Assembly (NCBI GenBank): GCA_029257715.1
Contig: JARIAT010000037.1
Span: forward strand, 1-42,010
Origin: Faecousia sp.
GTDB taxonomy: Bacteria > Bacillota > Clostridia > Oscillospirales > Oscillospiraceae
DNA: 42,010 bases
Direction: 5' to 3'
Position numbers and translations under genes: made by a program. Shown here piece after piece: positions 23,296 to 31,493 of this stretch (its first letter is position 1; every line of letters begins with the position of its first letter). The notes beneath the pieces are model-generated. The model did not search any database. It saw nothing but the letters and a program-made list of their open reading frames with translations, and was not told the origin of the DNA.

Positions 23296-24344
23296 TATTC
23301 GGCACCTCCTTCATCCACACCTGCAAATTTTTCCAGCGGCAGCAGCATCTGCATATTGCCATTTCCGCTGCCCGTGTCGATATAGAGCTTTACGTCGGGC
23401 AGAATCTGCTGAATGGCCTCATAATACATACGGGATTTGGTAATTGCAGGATTCTGGGCATACTCTTCATACATGGCATTGAACATGGCAACCTGCTCCA
23501 CAGCCTCATTGATTCGTTTCTGCTTAAGATACTCCGCATTCTGAATCAGCTGATCTGCCTCGGCCTGTGCCTTGGGCAGCTGGGCATTCTGATAAGCCTT
23601 GGCATCATTGACTACGGTTTCGGCCTGCTGCTTGGCTGTTTCAACGGCCTTGAATGCCTCGATTACTTCGTCCGTAGGAGGATCAGAGTCCTGAATCTTC
23701 ACATCCACCAGACTCAGGCCGATATCATACTCCTCCAGAATCTTCGTCACAAGCTCCTTGACCTGCATCTGGATATTCTCCTTGCCGTCGGTAAGCACCG
23801 CGTCAACACTGGTAGAACCAACCACATTGCGAACCTGACTTTGAATCAGGTTTCTCAGAATCACCTGAGGATCATTGGACGCATAGAGATACTGTACGGG
23901 ATCGGAAATCTTATATTCCACGAAAAACTCCACGTTGACAATGTTGTAATCACCGGTAATCATCCGGCTCTCATCCTCAACAATGGAATAGCCCGCTGCC
24001 TCGGAACTATTATTCCGATATCCCAGCTCAATCTTCTGATAGACGTTGACATTGACCTTTTCCACCTGCTGAATCCCGAAGGGAAGGCGGAAATGGACGC
24101 CCGCATCGGTCACATCGGTCACTTTGCCGAAGGTTGTCACCACAGCCTGCTGCTTGTCATCAACCGTATAAACGCTTGTCAGCAGGCCAATGCCCAGAAT
24201 CAGCACCAGCAGCACGATCCCCAGAGATTTTGTCACTCGTTTAAAAAAATCCGCAATCCCTGACAGGGGCTTGTGCGGTGGGGTCTGGGGCTCGTCATTG
24301 GACGGCTGCGGACTCCAGCGATAGGTTCCATCCTTATTTTCCAT
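23295..24344 (-). CDS. hflK: HflK, SPFH-domain protease modulator
   Basis: The 349-residue protein has a cytoplasmic N-terminal stretch rich in Pro, Gln and Asn (about 1-30, as in HflK), a membrane anchor (about 45-65) and an SPFH domain (DAGVHFRLPFGIQQVEKVNV). VDVKIQDSDPPTDEVIEAFKAVETAKQQAE leads into a coiled coil, the stretch most typical of HflK. It pairs with HflC downstream. ATG 24344 follows AAGGAGA, which lies inside the end of the upstream DUF1836 gene, four bases before its own start. Confidence 0.92.
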   Translation of the reverse strand: MENKDGTYRWSPQPSNDEPQTPPHKPLSGIADFFKRVTKSLGIVLLVLILGIGLLTSVYTVDDKQQAVVTTFGKVTDVTDAGVHFRLPFGIQQVEKVNVNVYQKIELGYRNNSSEAAGYSIVEDESRMITGDYNIVNVEFFVEYKISDPVQYLYASNDPQVILRNLIQSQVRNVVGSTSVDAVLTDGKENIQMQVKELVTKILEEYDIGLSLVDVKIQDSDPPTDEVIEAFKAVETAKQQAETVVNDAKAYQNAQLPKAQAEADQLIQNAEYLKQKRINEAVEQVAMFNAMYEEYAQNPAITKSRMYYEAIQQILPDVKLYIDTGSGNGNMQMLLPLEKFAGVDEGGAE

Positions 24345-24348
24345 ACTG

Positions 24349-24921
24349 TCATTCTCCTTTTTCTGTATCATTCAGAGCAGTAAACAGGCTCTGCGCCGTC
24401 TGCTGCAAATTAGACGCTTCCCATGCGATCAGCATAATCATCACAACCTTCTCCACCCGCTCCCGGGCGCCGGGCTGCGGCTCCCGATACCGCGCCAGAG
24501 CCTCATGAATAATCCCGTGAAGCTCCGCAAGATCCGCCTTCGTTCCATCGATCCGGGACGCAACATCTACAAAGGCAAAGTAAAGCTCGGCATCATCGAT
24601 AGAGTCGTCCGATTCGTCATCAAGATGGCCGTTGATGTAGGAAAGCAGCTCGCAGATCTGCTCCAGTGTCATGGCGCTTTTGAGCAGGTTGATAATAATA
24701 ATCCGGCAAAGCTGTCGGCAGGAATAGCGTTTCCCCACCGGCGGTGCGAGAAATCCACGCTTCACCCAATTCTGAACGGTATGCGCCTCAAGCCCCGTCA
24801 CAGCGGCAACCTGACTGCGCACAATCCCTCCGCCGAGAAACATGGAGCGAATCTGATCCTCCACAATATCCGGCCGATCCCTTCGCCCCGTCAGGGTCGT
24901 TCCGGGAATCTTCCATTCCAT
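24349..24921 (-). CDS. DUF1836 domain protein, putative HTH regulator
   Basis: The 190-residue protein has a MerR-like or HTH-like N-terminal region (about 30-75: GGGIVRSQVAAVTGLEAHTVQNWVKRGFLAPPVGKRYSCRQLCRI type). A helical C-terminal domain follows, as in DUF1836 proteins of Firmicutes. Members are thought to be DNA-binding but are uncharacterised. ATG 24921 has GAGGAGG nine bases upstream. It is co-transcribed with hflK and hflC (four-base gap), from a consensus promoter at 24951-24979. Control of the HflKC pair, or response to envelope state, is inference from the operon. Confidence 0.85.
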   Translation of the reverse strand: MEWKIPGTTLTGRRDRPDIVEDQIRSMFLGGGIVRSQVAAVTGLEAHTVQNWVKRGFLAPPVGKRYSCRQLCRIIIINLLKSAMTLEQICELLSYINGHLDDESDDSIDDAELYFAFVDVASRIDGTKADLAELHGIIHEALARYREPQPGARERVEKVVMIMLIAWEASNLQQTAQSLFTALNDTEKGE

Positions 24922-24950
24922 ATTTTCCACCTCCTCTAATGGATGATCGG

Positions 24951-24979
24951 ATTGTATCACGCAGTCATATGATTGTCAA
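24951..24979 (-). promoter_or_regulatory. SigA promoter of the DUF1836-hflK-hflC operon
   Basis: Minus strand -35 TTGACA (24974-24979) and -10 TACAAT (24951-24956) have a 17-base spacer. Confidence 0.88.
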
Positions 24980-25008
24980 TAGAGGTTATATAACTTCGTA
25001 TAGCTGTC

Positions 25009-25029
25009 CAATTTCAGAATTTGAAATTG
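25009..25029. promoter_or_regulatory. Perfect inverted repeat between divergent promoters
   Basis: CAATTTCA (25009-25016) and TGAAATTG (25022-25029) flank GAATT. It lies between the divergent DUF1836 and hexapeptide-protein promoters, at a position suited to an operator. No regulator is assigned. Confidence 0.35.
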
Positions 25030-25100
25030 TGCATTTTATTAAATTCGTCGAATCCTGCCCTTGTTTTAGTCGATTTATGTACCAATTGTGTTGAATTTGA

Positions 25101-25129
25101 TTGACAAAAAAGTTTCAGCATTGTATCAT
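25101..25129 (+). promoter_or_regulatory. SigA promoter of the hexapeptide protein-glmM unit
   Basis: -35 TTGACA (25101-25106) and -10 TATCAT (25124-25129) have a 17-base spacer. Confidence 0.88.
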
Positions 25130-25192
25130 AGATTCGTGTGATGTGTGATTCTACCTGAATCGCCAAACCTCAAAAAAGGAGTTCCCTGCATT

Positions 25193-25855
25193 ATGATTAC
25201 AATCCATGCGTTGTACGATTTGAACCATACCATTGCCAAAGACTATCTTTCTCAGTTCACCTACCCCTGGGACGCACTCGACGGCATCACTGCGCTCATC
25301 CGAAGCCTTTTTCCACAGCTCGGTGAGGAATATGTGGAGATGTTTCCCGAGGTTTATGTGCATAAAACCGCAGTTGTCGCCCCCTCCGCTTCCATCACCG
25401 GCCCCTGCATCATCGGAGCCGATACGGAAATCCGGCACTGCGCCTTTATTCGTGGAAGTGCGCTGATCGGTGAAAACTGCGTGGTGGGCAACTCCACCGA
25501 AGTCAAAAACGCAATCCTGTTCGATGGCTGTCAGATTCCTCATTTTAACTATGTGGGCGACAGCATTCTCGGCTATAAGGTCCATATGGGCGGCGGCGCC
25601 ATGACCTCCAATGTCCGCTCGGACCACGGCCCCGTCGTCGTCCATGCCGCCGGAAAAGATTATCCAACCGGACGCAAAAAGGTCGGAGCCATGCTGGGGG
25701 ATTTCGTGGAGATCGGCGCCGACACCCTGACCAATCCCGGCACCATCGTCGGGAGAAATTCCATTGTGTATCCCTCCATGAGTGTCCGTGGCTTTGTGCC
25801 GGAGGAAAGCATTCTCAAAAACACCGGTGTGATCGTCAAAAAGGAGCAGCGATAA
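25193..25855 (+). CDS. Left-handed beta-helix (hexapeptide repeat) protein, GlmU acetyltransferase-like
   Basis: The 220-residue protein has a helical N-terminus (about 1-50), then hexapeptide turns (VYVHKTAVVAPSASITGPCIIGADTEI, later GAMLGDFVEIGADTLTNPGTIVG). NVRSDHGPVVV resembles the acetyltransferase half of GlmU. The nucleotidyltransferase (pyrophosphorylase) half is absent, so it is not a full GlmU. It overlaps glmM by one base (TAATG), which ties it to UDP-GlcNAc synthesis; acetylation of glucosamine-1-phosphate is a reasonable guess. ATG 25193 with AAAAAAGGAG upstream is the start. Confidence 0.82.
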   Translation: MITIHALYDLNHTIAKDYLSQFTYPWDALDGITALIRSLFPQLGEEYVEMFPEVYVHKTAVVAPSASITGPCIIGADTEIRHCAFIRGSALIGENCVVGNSTEVKNAILFDGCQIPHFNYVGDSILGYKVHMGGGAMTSNVRSDHGPVVVHAAGKDYPTGRKKVGAMLGDFVEIGADTLTNPGTIVGRNSIVYPSMSVRGFVPEESILKNTGVIVKKEQR

Positions 25856-27243
25856 TGGGCAAATATTTTGGTACCGACGGCTTCCGCGGGGAGGCCAACT
25901 GTAATCTCACTGCCGACCATGCCTTTCAGGTGGGGCGGTTTCTCGGCTGGTATTTTTCCGTTTTAAAGGAACACGCGGGCTGCGATGATTCCCCGAGAAT
26001 CGTCATCGGAAAGGATACCCGCCGGTCGAGCTATATGTTTGAATACGCCCTTGTGGGCGGTCTAACTGCCAGCGGCGCAGATGCCTATCTGCTTCATGTG
26101 ACCACCACCCCATCCGTAGCCTATGTGGCACGGACGGAGGAATTCGACTGCGGCATTATGATCTCCGCCTCCCACAATCCCTACTATGATAATGGCATCA
26201 AGCTCATCAACGGCAGCGGTGAAAAAATGGAGGAATCCGTCATTGCTTTGATTGAAGACTATCTCGATGGCCGCCTGCACTGCTTTGGACAGGACTGGCC
26301 GGAGCTTCCCATGGCACATCGGGAGAAAATCGGAAGAAGCGTGGATTATGTGGCCGGAAGAAACCGATACATCGGCTATCTCATCTCTTTGGGGCTTTAC
26401 TCCTTTAAGGGGATGAAGGTCGGTCTGGACTGCTCCAACGGCTCCAGCTGGAACATCGCAAAAAATGTGTTTGATGCTCTGGGTGCCAAAACCTATGTCA
26501 TCAATGCCGAACCAAACGGCTATAATATCAACGAAAATGCCGGCTCCACCCACATTGAGGTGCTTCAGCAGTATGTCCTCGAAAATAATCTGGATGTGGG
26601 ATTTGCCTATGACGGTGACGCCGACCGATGCCTTGCGGTGGACGAGCTTGGAAACATTGTCACCGGCGATCACATTCTCTATCTCTACGGCCGATATATG
26701 AAGGAGCGTGGGAAACTCATCAATAATACCGTCGTCACCACTGTCATGTCGAACTTTGGTCTTTACAAAGCCTTCGATGCGCTGGGTATTGACTACGCAA
26801 AAACCAAGGTCGGCGACAAATACGTCTACGAATACATGAATGCCAATCACTGCCGCATCGGGGGCGAGCAGTCCGGTCACATCATCTTCTCTAAGTATGC
26901 CTCTACCGGTGACGGCATTCTCACAAGCCTTAAAATCATGGAAGTCATGCTGGCAAAGAAGAAAAAACTCAGCCAGCTCCACGAGGATCTCGTGATTTAT
27001 CCTCAGGTTCTCGAGAATGTCCGCGTCTGCGACAAAGCCGCCGCCCAGTCCGATCCGGATGTGCAGGCCGCTGTGGAGTCTGTTTCCGATTTTCTCGGTG
27101 ACAGGGGGCGGATTCTTGTTCGGGAATCCGGTACAGAGCCGGTCATCCGTGTCATGGTAGAAGCTGAATCTGATGAGATTTGCCGCAGCTGCGTAGAACA
27201 GGTGGTAGATGTCATTTGCAGAAAGGGTCATGCCGTATCCTGA
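25855..27243 (+). CDS. glmM: Phosphoglucosamine mutase
   Basis: The 462-residue enzyme converts glucosamine-6-phosphate to glucosamine-1-phosphate for peptidoglycan precursors. It starts MGKYFGTDGFRGEAN. The phospho-serine loop is ISASHNPYYDNGIK (active Ser about 106), the metal loop DGDADRC (about 254-260), the sugar-binding GGEQSGHIIF (about 336-345) and the phosphate-binding C-terminus RESGTEPVIRVMVE. Length matches the family. It is coupled to the upstream hexapeptide gene and ends at a strong terminator (27251-27279). Confidence 0.95.
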   Translation: MGKYFGTDGFRGEANCNLTADHAFQVGRFLGWYFSVLKEHAGCDDSPRIVIGKDTRRSSYMFEYALVGGLTASGADAYLLHVTTTPSVAYVARTEEFDCGIMISASHNPYYDNGIKLINGSGEKMEESVIALIEDYLDGRLHCFGQDWPELPMAHREKIGRSVDYVAGRNRYIGYLISLGLYSFKGMKVGLDCSNGSSWNIAKNVFDALGAKTYVINAEPNGYNINENAGSTHIEVLQQYVLENNLDVGFAYDGDADRCLAVDELGNIVTGDHILYLYGRYMKERGKLINNTVVTTVMSNFGLYKAFDALGIDYAKTKVGDKYVYEYMNANHCRIGGEQSGHIIFSKYASTGDGILTSLKIMEVMLAKKKKLSQLHEDLVIYPQVLENVRVCDKAAAQSDPDVQAAVESVSDFLGDRGRILVRESGTEPVIRVMVEAESDEICRSCVEQVVDVICRKGHAVS

Positions 27244-27250
27244 CCCTCCG

Positions 27251-27279
27251 CTCCGGACGCAGGATGCGTCCGGAGTTTT
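27251..27279 (+). terminator. Terminator of glmM
   Basis: CTCCGGACGCA (27251-27261) pairs perfectly with TGCGTCCGGAG (27265-27275), followed by TTTT. Confidence 0.85.
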
Positions 27280-27359
27280 CCGCAGCGGAAAAGTTTTGCT
27301 TTACGAACTGCGGCAGATACGTTACAATATGGACAGATTCTGCAAAGGAGGAACCGGAC

Positions 27360-27710
27360 ATGAGATGTCTCAAATGCAACCGAGAAACGGACGGCAATCA
27401 GGTCTTCTGTGAAGAGTGCCTCGCTCAAATGAAACAGGAACCTGTCAAGCCCGGTATCCCGATCACCCTGCCCAAGCGGCCGCCTTCCGTCCCGAGAACC
27501 CCACCTCGGCCGAAAATTCGCCCTGAGGAACAAATCGCCCATCTGGAAAAGAAAATCTCCCGAATGGGCCGTTGGATCACCGCTCTCGTGATGATGGTGC
27601 TAATTCTCTCCTCGATTTTGATTTATACATTCTTCTATTCCGAGCATAAATTTGACATCGGCCAGAATTACACACCCATGACAACCCTCGCTCCGATTGA
27701 GAAAAAATAA
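27360..27710 (+). CDS. Zinc-ribbon membrane protein of unknown function
   Basis: The 116-residue protein has a CxxC...CxxC zinc ribbon at its start (MRCLKCNRETDGNQVFCEEC), a Pro/Lys/Arg-rich linker (PKRPPSVPRTPPRPKIRPEE), a short coiled coil and one membrane segment (about 77-93). A short outside tail follows. ATG 27360 has AAAGGAGG upstream; the longer frame from 27180 overlaps glmM out of frame. The stop is one base before the first parS. Function unknown. Confidence 0.78.
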   Translation: MRCLKCNRETDGNQVFCEECLAQMKQEPVKPGIPITLPKRPPSVPRTPPRPKIRPEEQIAHLEKKISRMGRWITALVMMVLILSSILIYTFFYSEHKFDIGQNYTPMTTLAPIEKK

Positions 27711-27711
27711 T

Positions 27712-27727
27712 TGTTCCACGTGAAACA
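27712..27727. promoter_or_regulatory. parS site 1
   Basis: TGTTCCACGTGAAACA fits the Firmicute parS consensus TGTTNCACGTGAAACA, bound by ParB/Spo0J. It lies 150 bases upstream of parA, and its last bases form part of the following terminator stem. Confidence 0.95.
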
Positions 27728-27757
27728 TCTCCTGCGTGATACAGGGGATGTTTTTTG
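27725..27757 (+). terminator. Terminator overlapping parS site 1
   Basis: ACATCTCCTG (27725-27734) pairs with CAGGGGATGT (27742-27751), including one G-U pair, followed by a T-run. It ends transcription of the zinc-ribbon gene. Confidence 0.85.
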
Positions 27758-27769
27758 TTTTGCCGCCAT

Positions 27770-27785
27770 TGTTCCACGTGAAACA
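27770..27785. promoter_or_regulatory. parS site 2
   Basis: Identical to site 1 (TGTTCCACGTGAAACA), 58 bases away, just upstream of the parA promoter. Confidence 0.95.
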
Positions 27786-27806
27786 TCAGAAATCCATGGC
27801 GAGGTG

Positions 27807-27835
27807 TTGATTTGCCCGAAAAAAACTGTTATAAT
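27807..27835 (+). promoter_or_regulatory. SigA promoter of the parA operon
   Basis: -35 TTGATT (27807-27812) and -10 TATAAT (27830-27835) have a 17-base spacer, 22 bases downstream of parS 2. ParB loading at parS may therefore influence it. Confidence 0.8.
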
Positions 27836-27862
27836 AGCTTCCAGCAATTTGGGAGGTTCCAT

Positions 27863-28618
27863 ATGGGAAAAATTTTCGCAATTGTAAACCAAAAGGGCGG
27901 CGTCGGCAAAACCACTACCGCAGTCAATCTGGCGGCTGCCCTGCACGATCTGGGGCTTCGGACCCTCGTATGCGATTTTGACCCTCAGGCCAACGCCACT
28001 TCCGGCTTAGGCATTGAAAAACGCAAGGTCGAGAAAACCGTTTACGACGTCATTATTGACAATGTTTCTCCGAAAGAGGTTATTATCCATACGGATTTTT
28101 CGGATGTCCTGCCCTCGTGCAGCGATCTAGCCGGAGCAGCCGTTGAACTGATTTCCATGCCGGATCGGGAGAAACAGCTGAAAAAAGCCCTGAATGAAGT
28201 TCGGGCAGACTATGACTGCATTTTTATCGACTGTCCGCCGTCTCTTGAGCTTTTGACGCTCAATGCGCTCTGTGCCGCCGACAACATTGTCGTACCGGTC
28301 CAGTGCGAATACTACGCACTGGAAGGTCTTGCAGATCTGATGACCACCCTTCGGGCGGTTAAGAAAAAACTGAACCCCAGACTGGATCTGTTCGGGGTCA
28401 TCTTAACCATGTTTGACGGAAGAACCAATTTCTCCAATCAGGTTGCTCAGGAGGTTCGCCGTCACTTCCCCGGCAAAGTATTTGCCAATGTCATTCCCCG
28501 TAACGTCCGCCTCGCTGAAGCCCCCAGTCATGGCATTCCTGTAATGAACTATGACCGCTCCAGCCGCGGTGCCAAGAGCTACAAGGCTCTTGCCGAGGAA
28601 TTTCAGAAAAAACTCTAA
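27863..28618 (+). CDS. parA: Chromosome partitioning ATPase ParA/Soj
   Basis: The 251-residue Walker ATPase has a deviant P-loop QKGGVGKTT (about 10-18), LVCDFDPQANATSGLG (about 35-50) and CIFIDCPPSL. It works with ParB and parS in chromosome segregation and replication control. ATG 27863 has GGGAGG upstream; a longer frame from 27812 lacks support. Followed by parB after 16 bases. Confidence 0.95.
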   Translation: MGKIFAIVNQKGGVGKTTTAVNLAAALHDLGLRTLVCDFDPQANATSGLGIEKRKVEKTVYDVIIDNVSPKEVIIHTDFSDVLPSCSDLAGAAVELISMPDREKQLKKALNEVRADYDCIFIDCPPSLELLTLNALCAADNIVVPVQCEYYALEGLADLMTTLRAVKKKLNPRLDLFGVILTMFDGRTNFSNQVAQEVRRHFPGKVFANVIPRNVRLAEAPSHGIPVMNYDRSSRGAKSYKALAEEFQKKL

Positions 28619-28634
28619 GAAAGGATGATGCTGT

Positions 28635-29510
28635 TTGGCAATTTCAAAGGGTTTGGGCAAGGGAATTAATGCCCTTCTCGGTGATTTTGAAGACCCTGCT
28701 GAGGACTCCTCCGCATATAGAACCCTTCCGCTGCAAAAGATCGAGCCAAATCCGAATCAGCCACGTAAAGATTTTGATCCGACCGATCTCCAAGAGCTTG
28801 CCGACTCCATTGCGGCCAACGGTCTGATTCAGCCGCTTTCGGTTCGGGAGCTGCCCACCGGCTACTTCCAGATTATTGCCGGTGAACGCCGCTGGCGCGC
28901 CTGCCGTCTGGCCGGAATTTCCGAGGTTCCCGTCGTCGTGATGGATGTCGATGACAAAAAAGCCATGGAGCTGGCCCTGATCGAAAACCTTCAGCGCCAA
29001 GACCTCAACCCCGTGGAAGAAGCCCTCGGTTATAAGGTTCTGATGGAGGAATTCGGCATGACGCAGGAGGATACCGCCCATCAGGTGGGAAAATCCCGGC
29101 CCGCTGTGGCAAATGCCCTGCGGCTTCTGAATCTTTCCCCCAAGGTTCTGGTACTTCTTCGGGAGGGCAAAATCACCGCAGGACATGCCAAGGCAATCCT
29201 CTCCCTTAAATCTGAGAAGAAACAGGAAGAGGTTGCACAGAAGGTTACCGCTTTAGATCTGTCTGTCCGTCAGACAGAGATGATCTGTAAAAATCTTTCC
29301 AAGCAGCCCGCACCGGAGCCTCGGAAAAATATCTTTACCGTGGACTATGTGGCCGAGTGTGAGAAATCCCTCTCCCGACAGCTGGGCCGCGGCGTCAAGA
29401 TTATCAACGGCAAGCGCAAGGGCAGGTTTGAACTGGAATTTTATGGGCAGGATGATCTTCAGATCCTTCTGGACGCACTTATGACTCTTAAAGGAGCAGA
29501 TAAAAAATGA
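28635..29510 (+). CDS. parB: Chromosome partitioning protein ParB/Spo0J
   Basis: The 291-residue CTP-dependent clamp protein starts MAISKGLGKGINALLGD, has the C-motif IAGERRWRACRLAG (about 77-90) for CTP and Mg binding, then the helix-turn-helix that reads parS (MTQEDTAHQVGKSRPAVANALRLL, about 142-165). A C-terminal dimer domain follows. The start is TTG at 28635, preceded by AAGGATG, and is fixed by the KGLGKG opening. Its target sites are the three parS sequences in the window. Confidence 0.95.
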   Translation: MAISKGLGKGINALLGDFEDPAEDSSAYRTLPLQKIEPNPNQPRKDFDPTDLQELADSIAANGLIQPLSVRELPTGYFQIIAGERRWRACRLAGISEVPVVVMDVDDKKAMELALIENLQRQDLNPVEEALGYKVLMEEFGMTQEDTAHQVGKSRPAVANALRLLNLSPKVLVLLREGKITAGHAKAILSLKSEKKQEEVAQKVTALDLSVRQTEMICKNLSKQPAPEPRKNIFTVDYVAECEKSLSRQLGRGVKIINGKRKGRFELEFYGQDDLQILLDALMTLKGADKK

Positions 29511-30178
29511 GCCACGAAAAGAACGATTCCATGAATGAAAACGAACTCGATGAGCTGGAGCTTCAGGATCTCCTGAAGGATCACGAGCCCAACGAGACTC
29601 TCCGTGCCCGCTCCGGCGGCGCAAATTCTGACGGTGAGGACTCCGCTGCCTCCCGTACAATCCGCCGAGCCCAGAAAAGAGCCGAAGCCCGTGCCGCAAA
29701 ACGGAAAAAACGCCTTGCGCAGGGACTGACCGGTGCCATTGTTATTGCGCTTGTCATCGGCCTTGGCGCCACGTGGATGCGGGCGAGAAATGCCGATAAA
29801 ATCAAAGCCGAGCTGGAAACCATGGAGGCCGACTACGCTTCGCTTTCCTCCGAAAAGGATCAACTCTCCCGGGAAAATGAAGAGCTTTCCATGAAGGTAT
29901 ATAACCTGGAGCATAATCTCGTTGAAATCGCCGGCAACAACGAATATATCGAAGGTGAAGCCGCCGGATCTGATGCTGAGGCCAAGGTGCTTGCCGAGAA
30001 GCTGGAAGCCTATACCCTGCTGGTGCAGGCTCAGAGTGCCATGATTTCCGGTGACCGCGACAGCGCAAAAACCACCCTGGATAAGCTGAGCGAAAAATAC
30101 AATCAACTGGATGACACCGCAATGGACGCATACTATACCATAAAAGAACAACTGGAACAGTCCAATACGGCTGAATAA
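29507..30178 (+). CDS. Hypothetical coiled-coil membrane protein in the parAB operon
   Basis: The 223-residue product has an acidic N-terminus with repeated Glu/Leu, a highly basic stretch (about 50-72: RAQKRAEARAAKRKKR), one membrane segment (about 74-91) and an extracellular coiled coil (about 95-135). A helical C-terminal domain follows. The ATG overlaps the parB stop (ATGA), with AAAGGAG inside parB, which suggests coupled translation. No family is recognised. A basic patch next to the membrane beside a segregation system could contact DNA or the envelope, but that is inference. Confidence 0.8.
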   Translation: MSHEKNDSMNENELDELELQDLLKDHEPNETLRARSGGANSDGEDSAASRTIRRAQKRAEARAAKRKKRLAQGLTGAIVIALVIGLGATWMRARNADKIKAELETMEADYASLSSEKDQLSRENEELSMKVYNLEHNLVEIAGNNEYIEGEAAGSDAEAKVLAEKLEAYTLLVQAQSAMISGDRDSAKTTLDKLSEKYNQLDDTAMDAYYTIKEQLEQSNTAE

Positions 30179-30194
30179 AAGGAGTTAGGAAACA

Positions 30195-31493
30195 ATGCTG
30201 GATATCAAAAAAATCAAAGAAAATCCCGACGCAGTCAAGGCCGGCTTCCGTGCCAAGGAAGTCAGCTGGATTGACTGCGATGCCACCATCGACCGGATTC
30301 TGGAACTGGATGAGCAGCGCCGCAGCCTCATCACCGAAACAGAAGCCAAGAAAGCTCAGCAGAACAAGGTCTCCAAGCAGATCCCCGCTATGAAAAAAGC
30401 CGGGCAGGACTGCGCACCTGTCTTTGCCGAGATGGCGCAGCTTAAGGCGGATATCGCCGCTGCTGCCGAAAAGCTGGACGCTGTCGAATCTGAATACCAC
30501 AGCTGCATGCTGGCTCTGCCCAATCTGCCCGATCCCGACCTCAAGCCCGGCGGAAAGGAAAATAATGAGCCGCTGCGCTACTTCGGGGAGCCTCATAAGT
30601 TTGACTTTGAGCCGAAGCACCATGTGGATCTTTGCAGCGATCTGGGTCTGATTGACTACGAGCGCGGCGTCAAGCTGGCAGGCGCAGGCAACTGGATGTA
30701 TACCGCTATGGGCGCACGTCTCGAGTGGGCACTGCTCAATTACTTCATCGACACCCACATTGCCGACGGCTATGACTTCATTCTTCCGCCCCACATGCTG
30801 GAGTATCAGTGCGGTGAGACTGCCGGTCAGTTCCCCAAGTTTGCCGACGAAGTCTATAAGATCGCAAACCCCACCGATGACCGCACCCACTATATGCTTC
30901 CCACCGCAGAGGCTGCCCTCGCCTCAATCTACCGGGACGAAATCCTGAGTGAGGCCGATCTGCCCAAGAAGCTCTTTGCTTACACCCCCTGCTTCCGTCG
31001 GGAGGCCGGTTCCCACCGTGCCGACGAGCGCGGCATGGTTCGCGGTCATCAGTTCAATAAGGTCGAGATGTTCCAGTTCTGCAAGCCTGAGGATTCCGAC
31101 GCTGCATTTGATGAGCTTGTCACCAAGGCAGAGAACCTCGTCAAGGGTCTGGGCTTCCACTTCCGTACCGTAAAGCTGGCCGCAGGTGACTGCTCCGCTT
31201 CCATGGCCCGCACCTATGACATCGAAATTCAGATTCCTTCCATGAACGGCTACAAGGAAGTTTCCTCCGTCTCCAACGCCCGGGATTATCAGGCCCGCCG
31301 CGGCAATATGCGTTTCCGTCGGGAGTCCACCGGTAAGCCCGAGTTCCTGCACACCCTGAACGGTTCCGGCCTTGCAACCTCCAGAATTTTCCCGGCGATG
31401 GTCGAGCAGAACCAGAGAGCGGACGGCTCCATTGTCATTCCCGAAGTACTTAGAAAGTACCTGGGCGGCCTTGAGGTCATCGAGCGCAAGTAA
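30195..31493 (+). CDS. serS: Seryl-tRNA synthetase
   Basis: The 432-residue class II synthetase attaches serine to tRNA-Ser. The N-terminal coiled-coil arm (about 1-110, MLDIKKIKENPDAVKAG) grips the tRNA. Motif 2 appears as FRREAGSHRADERGMVRGHQFNKVEMF and motif 3 in the NGSGLATSRIFPAMVEQNQ segment. Length and order match the family. AAAAGGAG precedes the ATG. It closes the parA-parB-membrane protein operon with no separate leader or T-box seen. Confidence 0.96.
   Translation: MLDIKKIKENPDAVKAGFRAKEVSWIDCDATIDRILELDEQRRSLITETEAKKAQQNKVSKQIPAMKKAGQDCAPVFAEMAQLKADIAAAAEKLDAVESEYHSCMLALPNLPDPDLKPGGKENNEPLRYFGEPHKFDFEPKHHVDLCSDLGLIDYERGVKLAGAGNWMYTAMGARLEWALLNYFIDTHIADGYDFILPPHMLEYQCGETAGQFPKFADEVYKIANPTDDRTHYMLPTAEAALASIYRDEILSEADLPKKLFAYTPCFRREAGSHRADERGMVRGHQFNKVEMFQFCKPEDSDAAFDELVTKAENLVKGLGFHFRTVKLAAGDCSASMARTYDIEIQIPSMNGYKEVSSVSNARDYQARRGNMRFRRESTGKPEFLHTLNGSGLATSRIFPAMVEQNQRADGSIVIPEVLRKYLGGLEVIERK

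Noticed and set aside
24989-25001. Exact 13-base loxP arm ATAACTTCGTATA
   Set aside because: The inverted second arm is missing and no recombinase or vector sequence is nearby, so it is taken as chance in AT-rich DNA.
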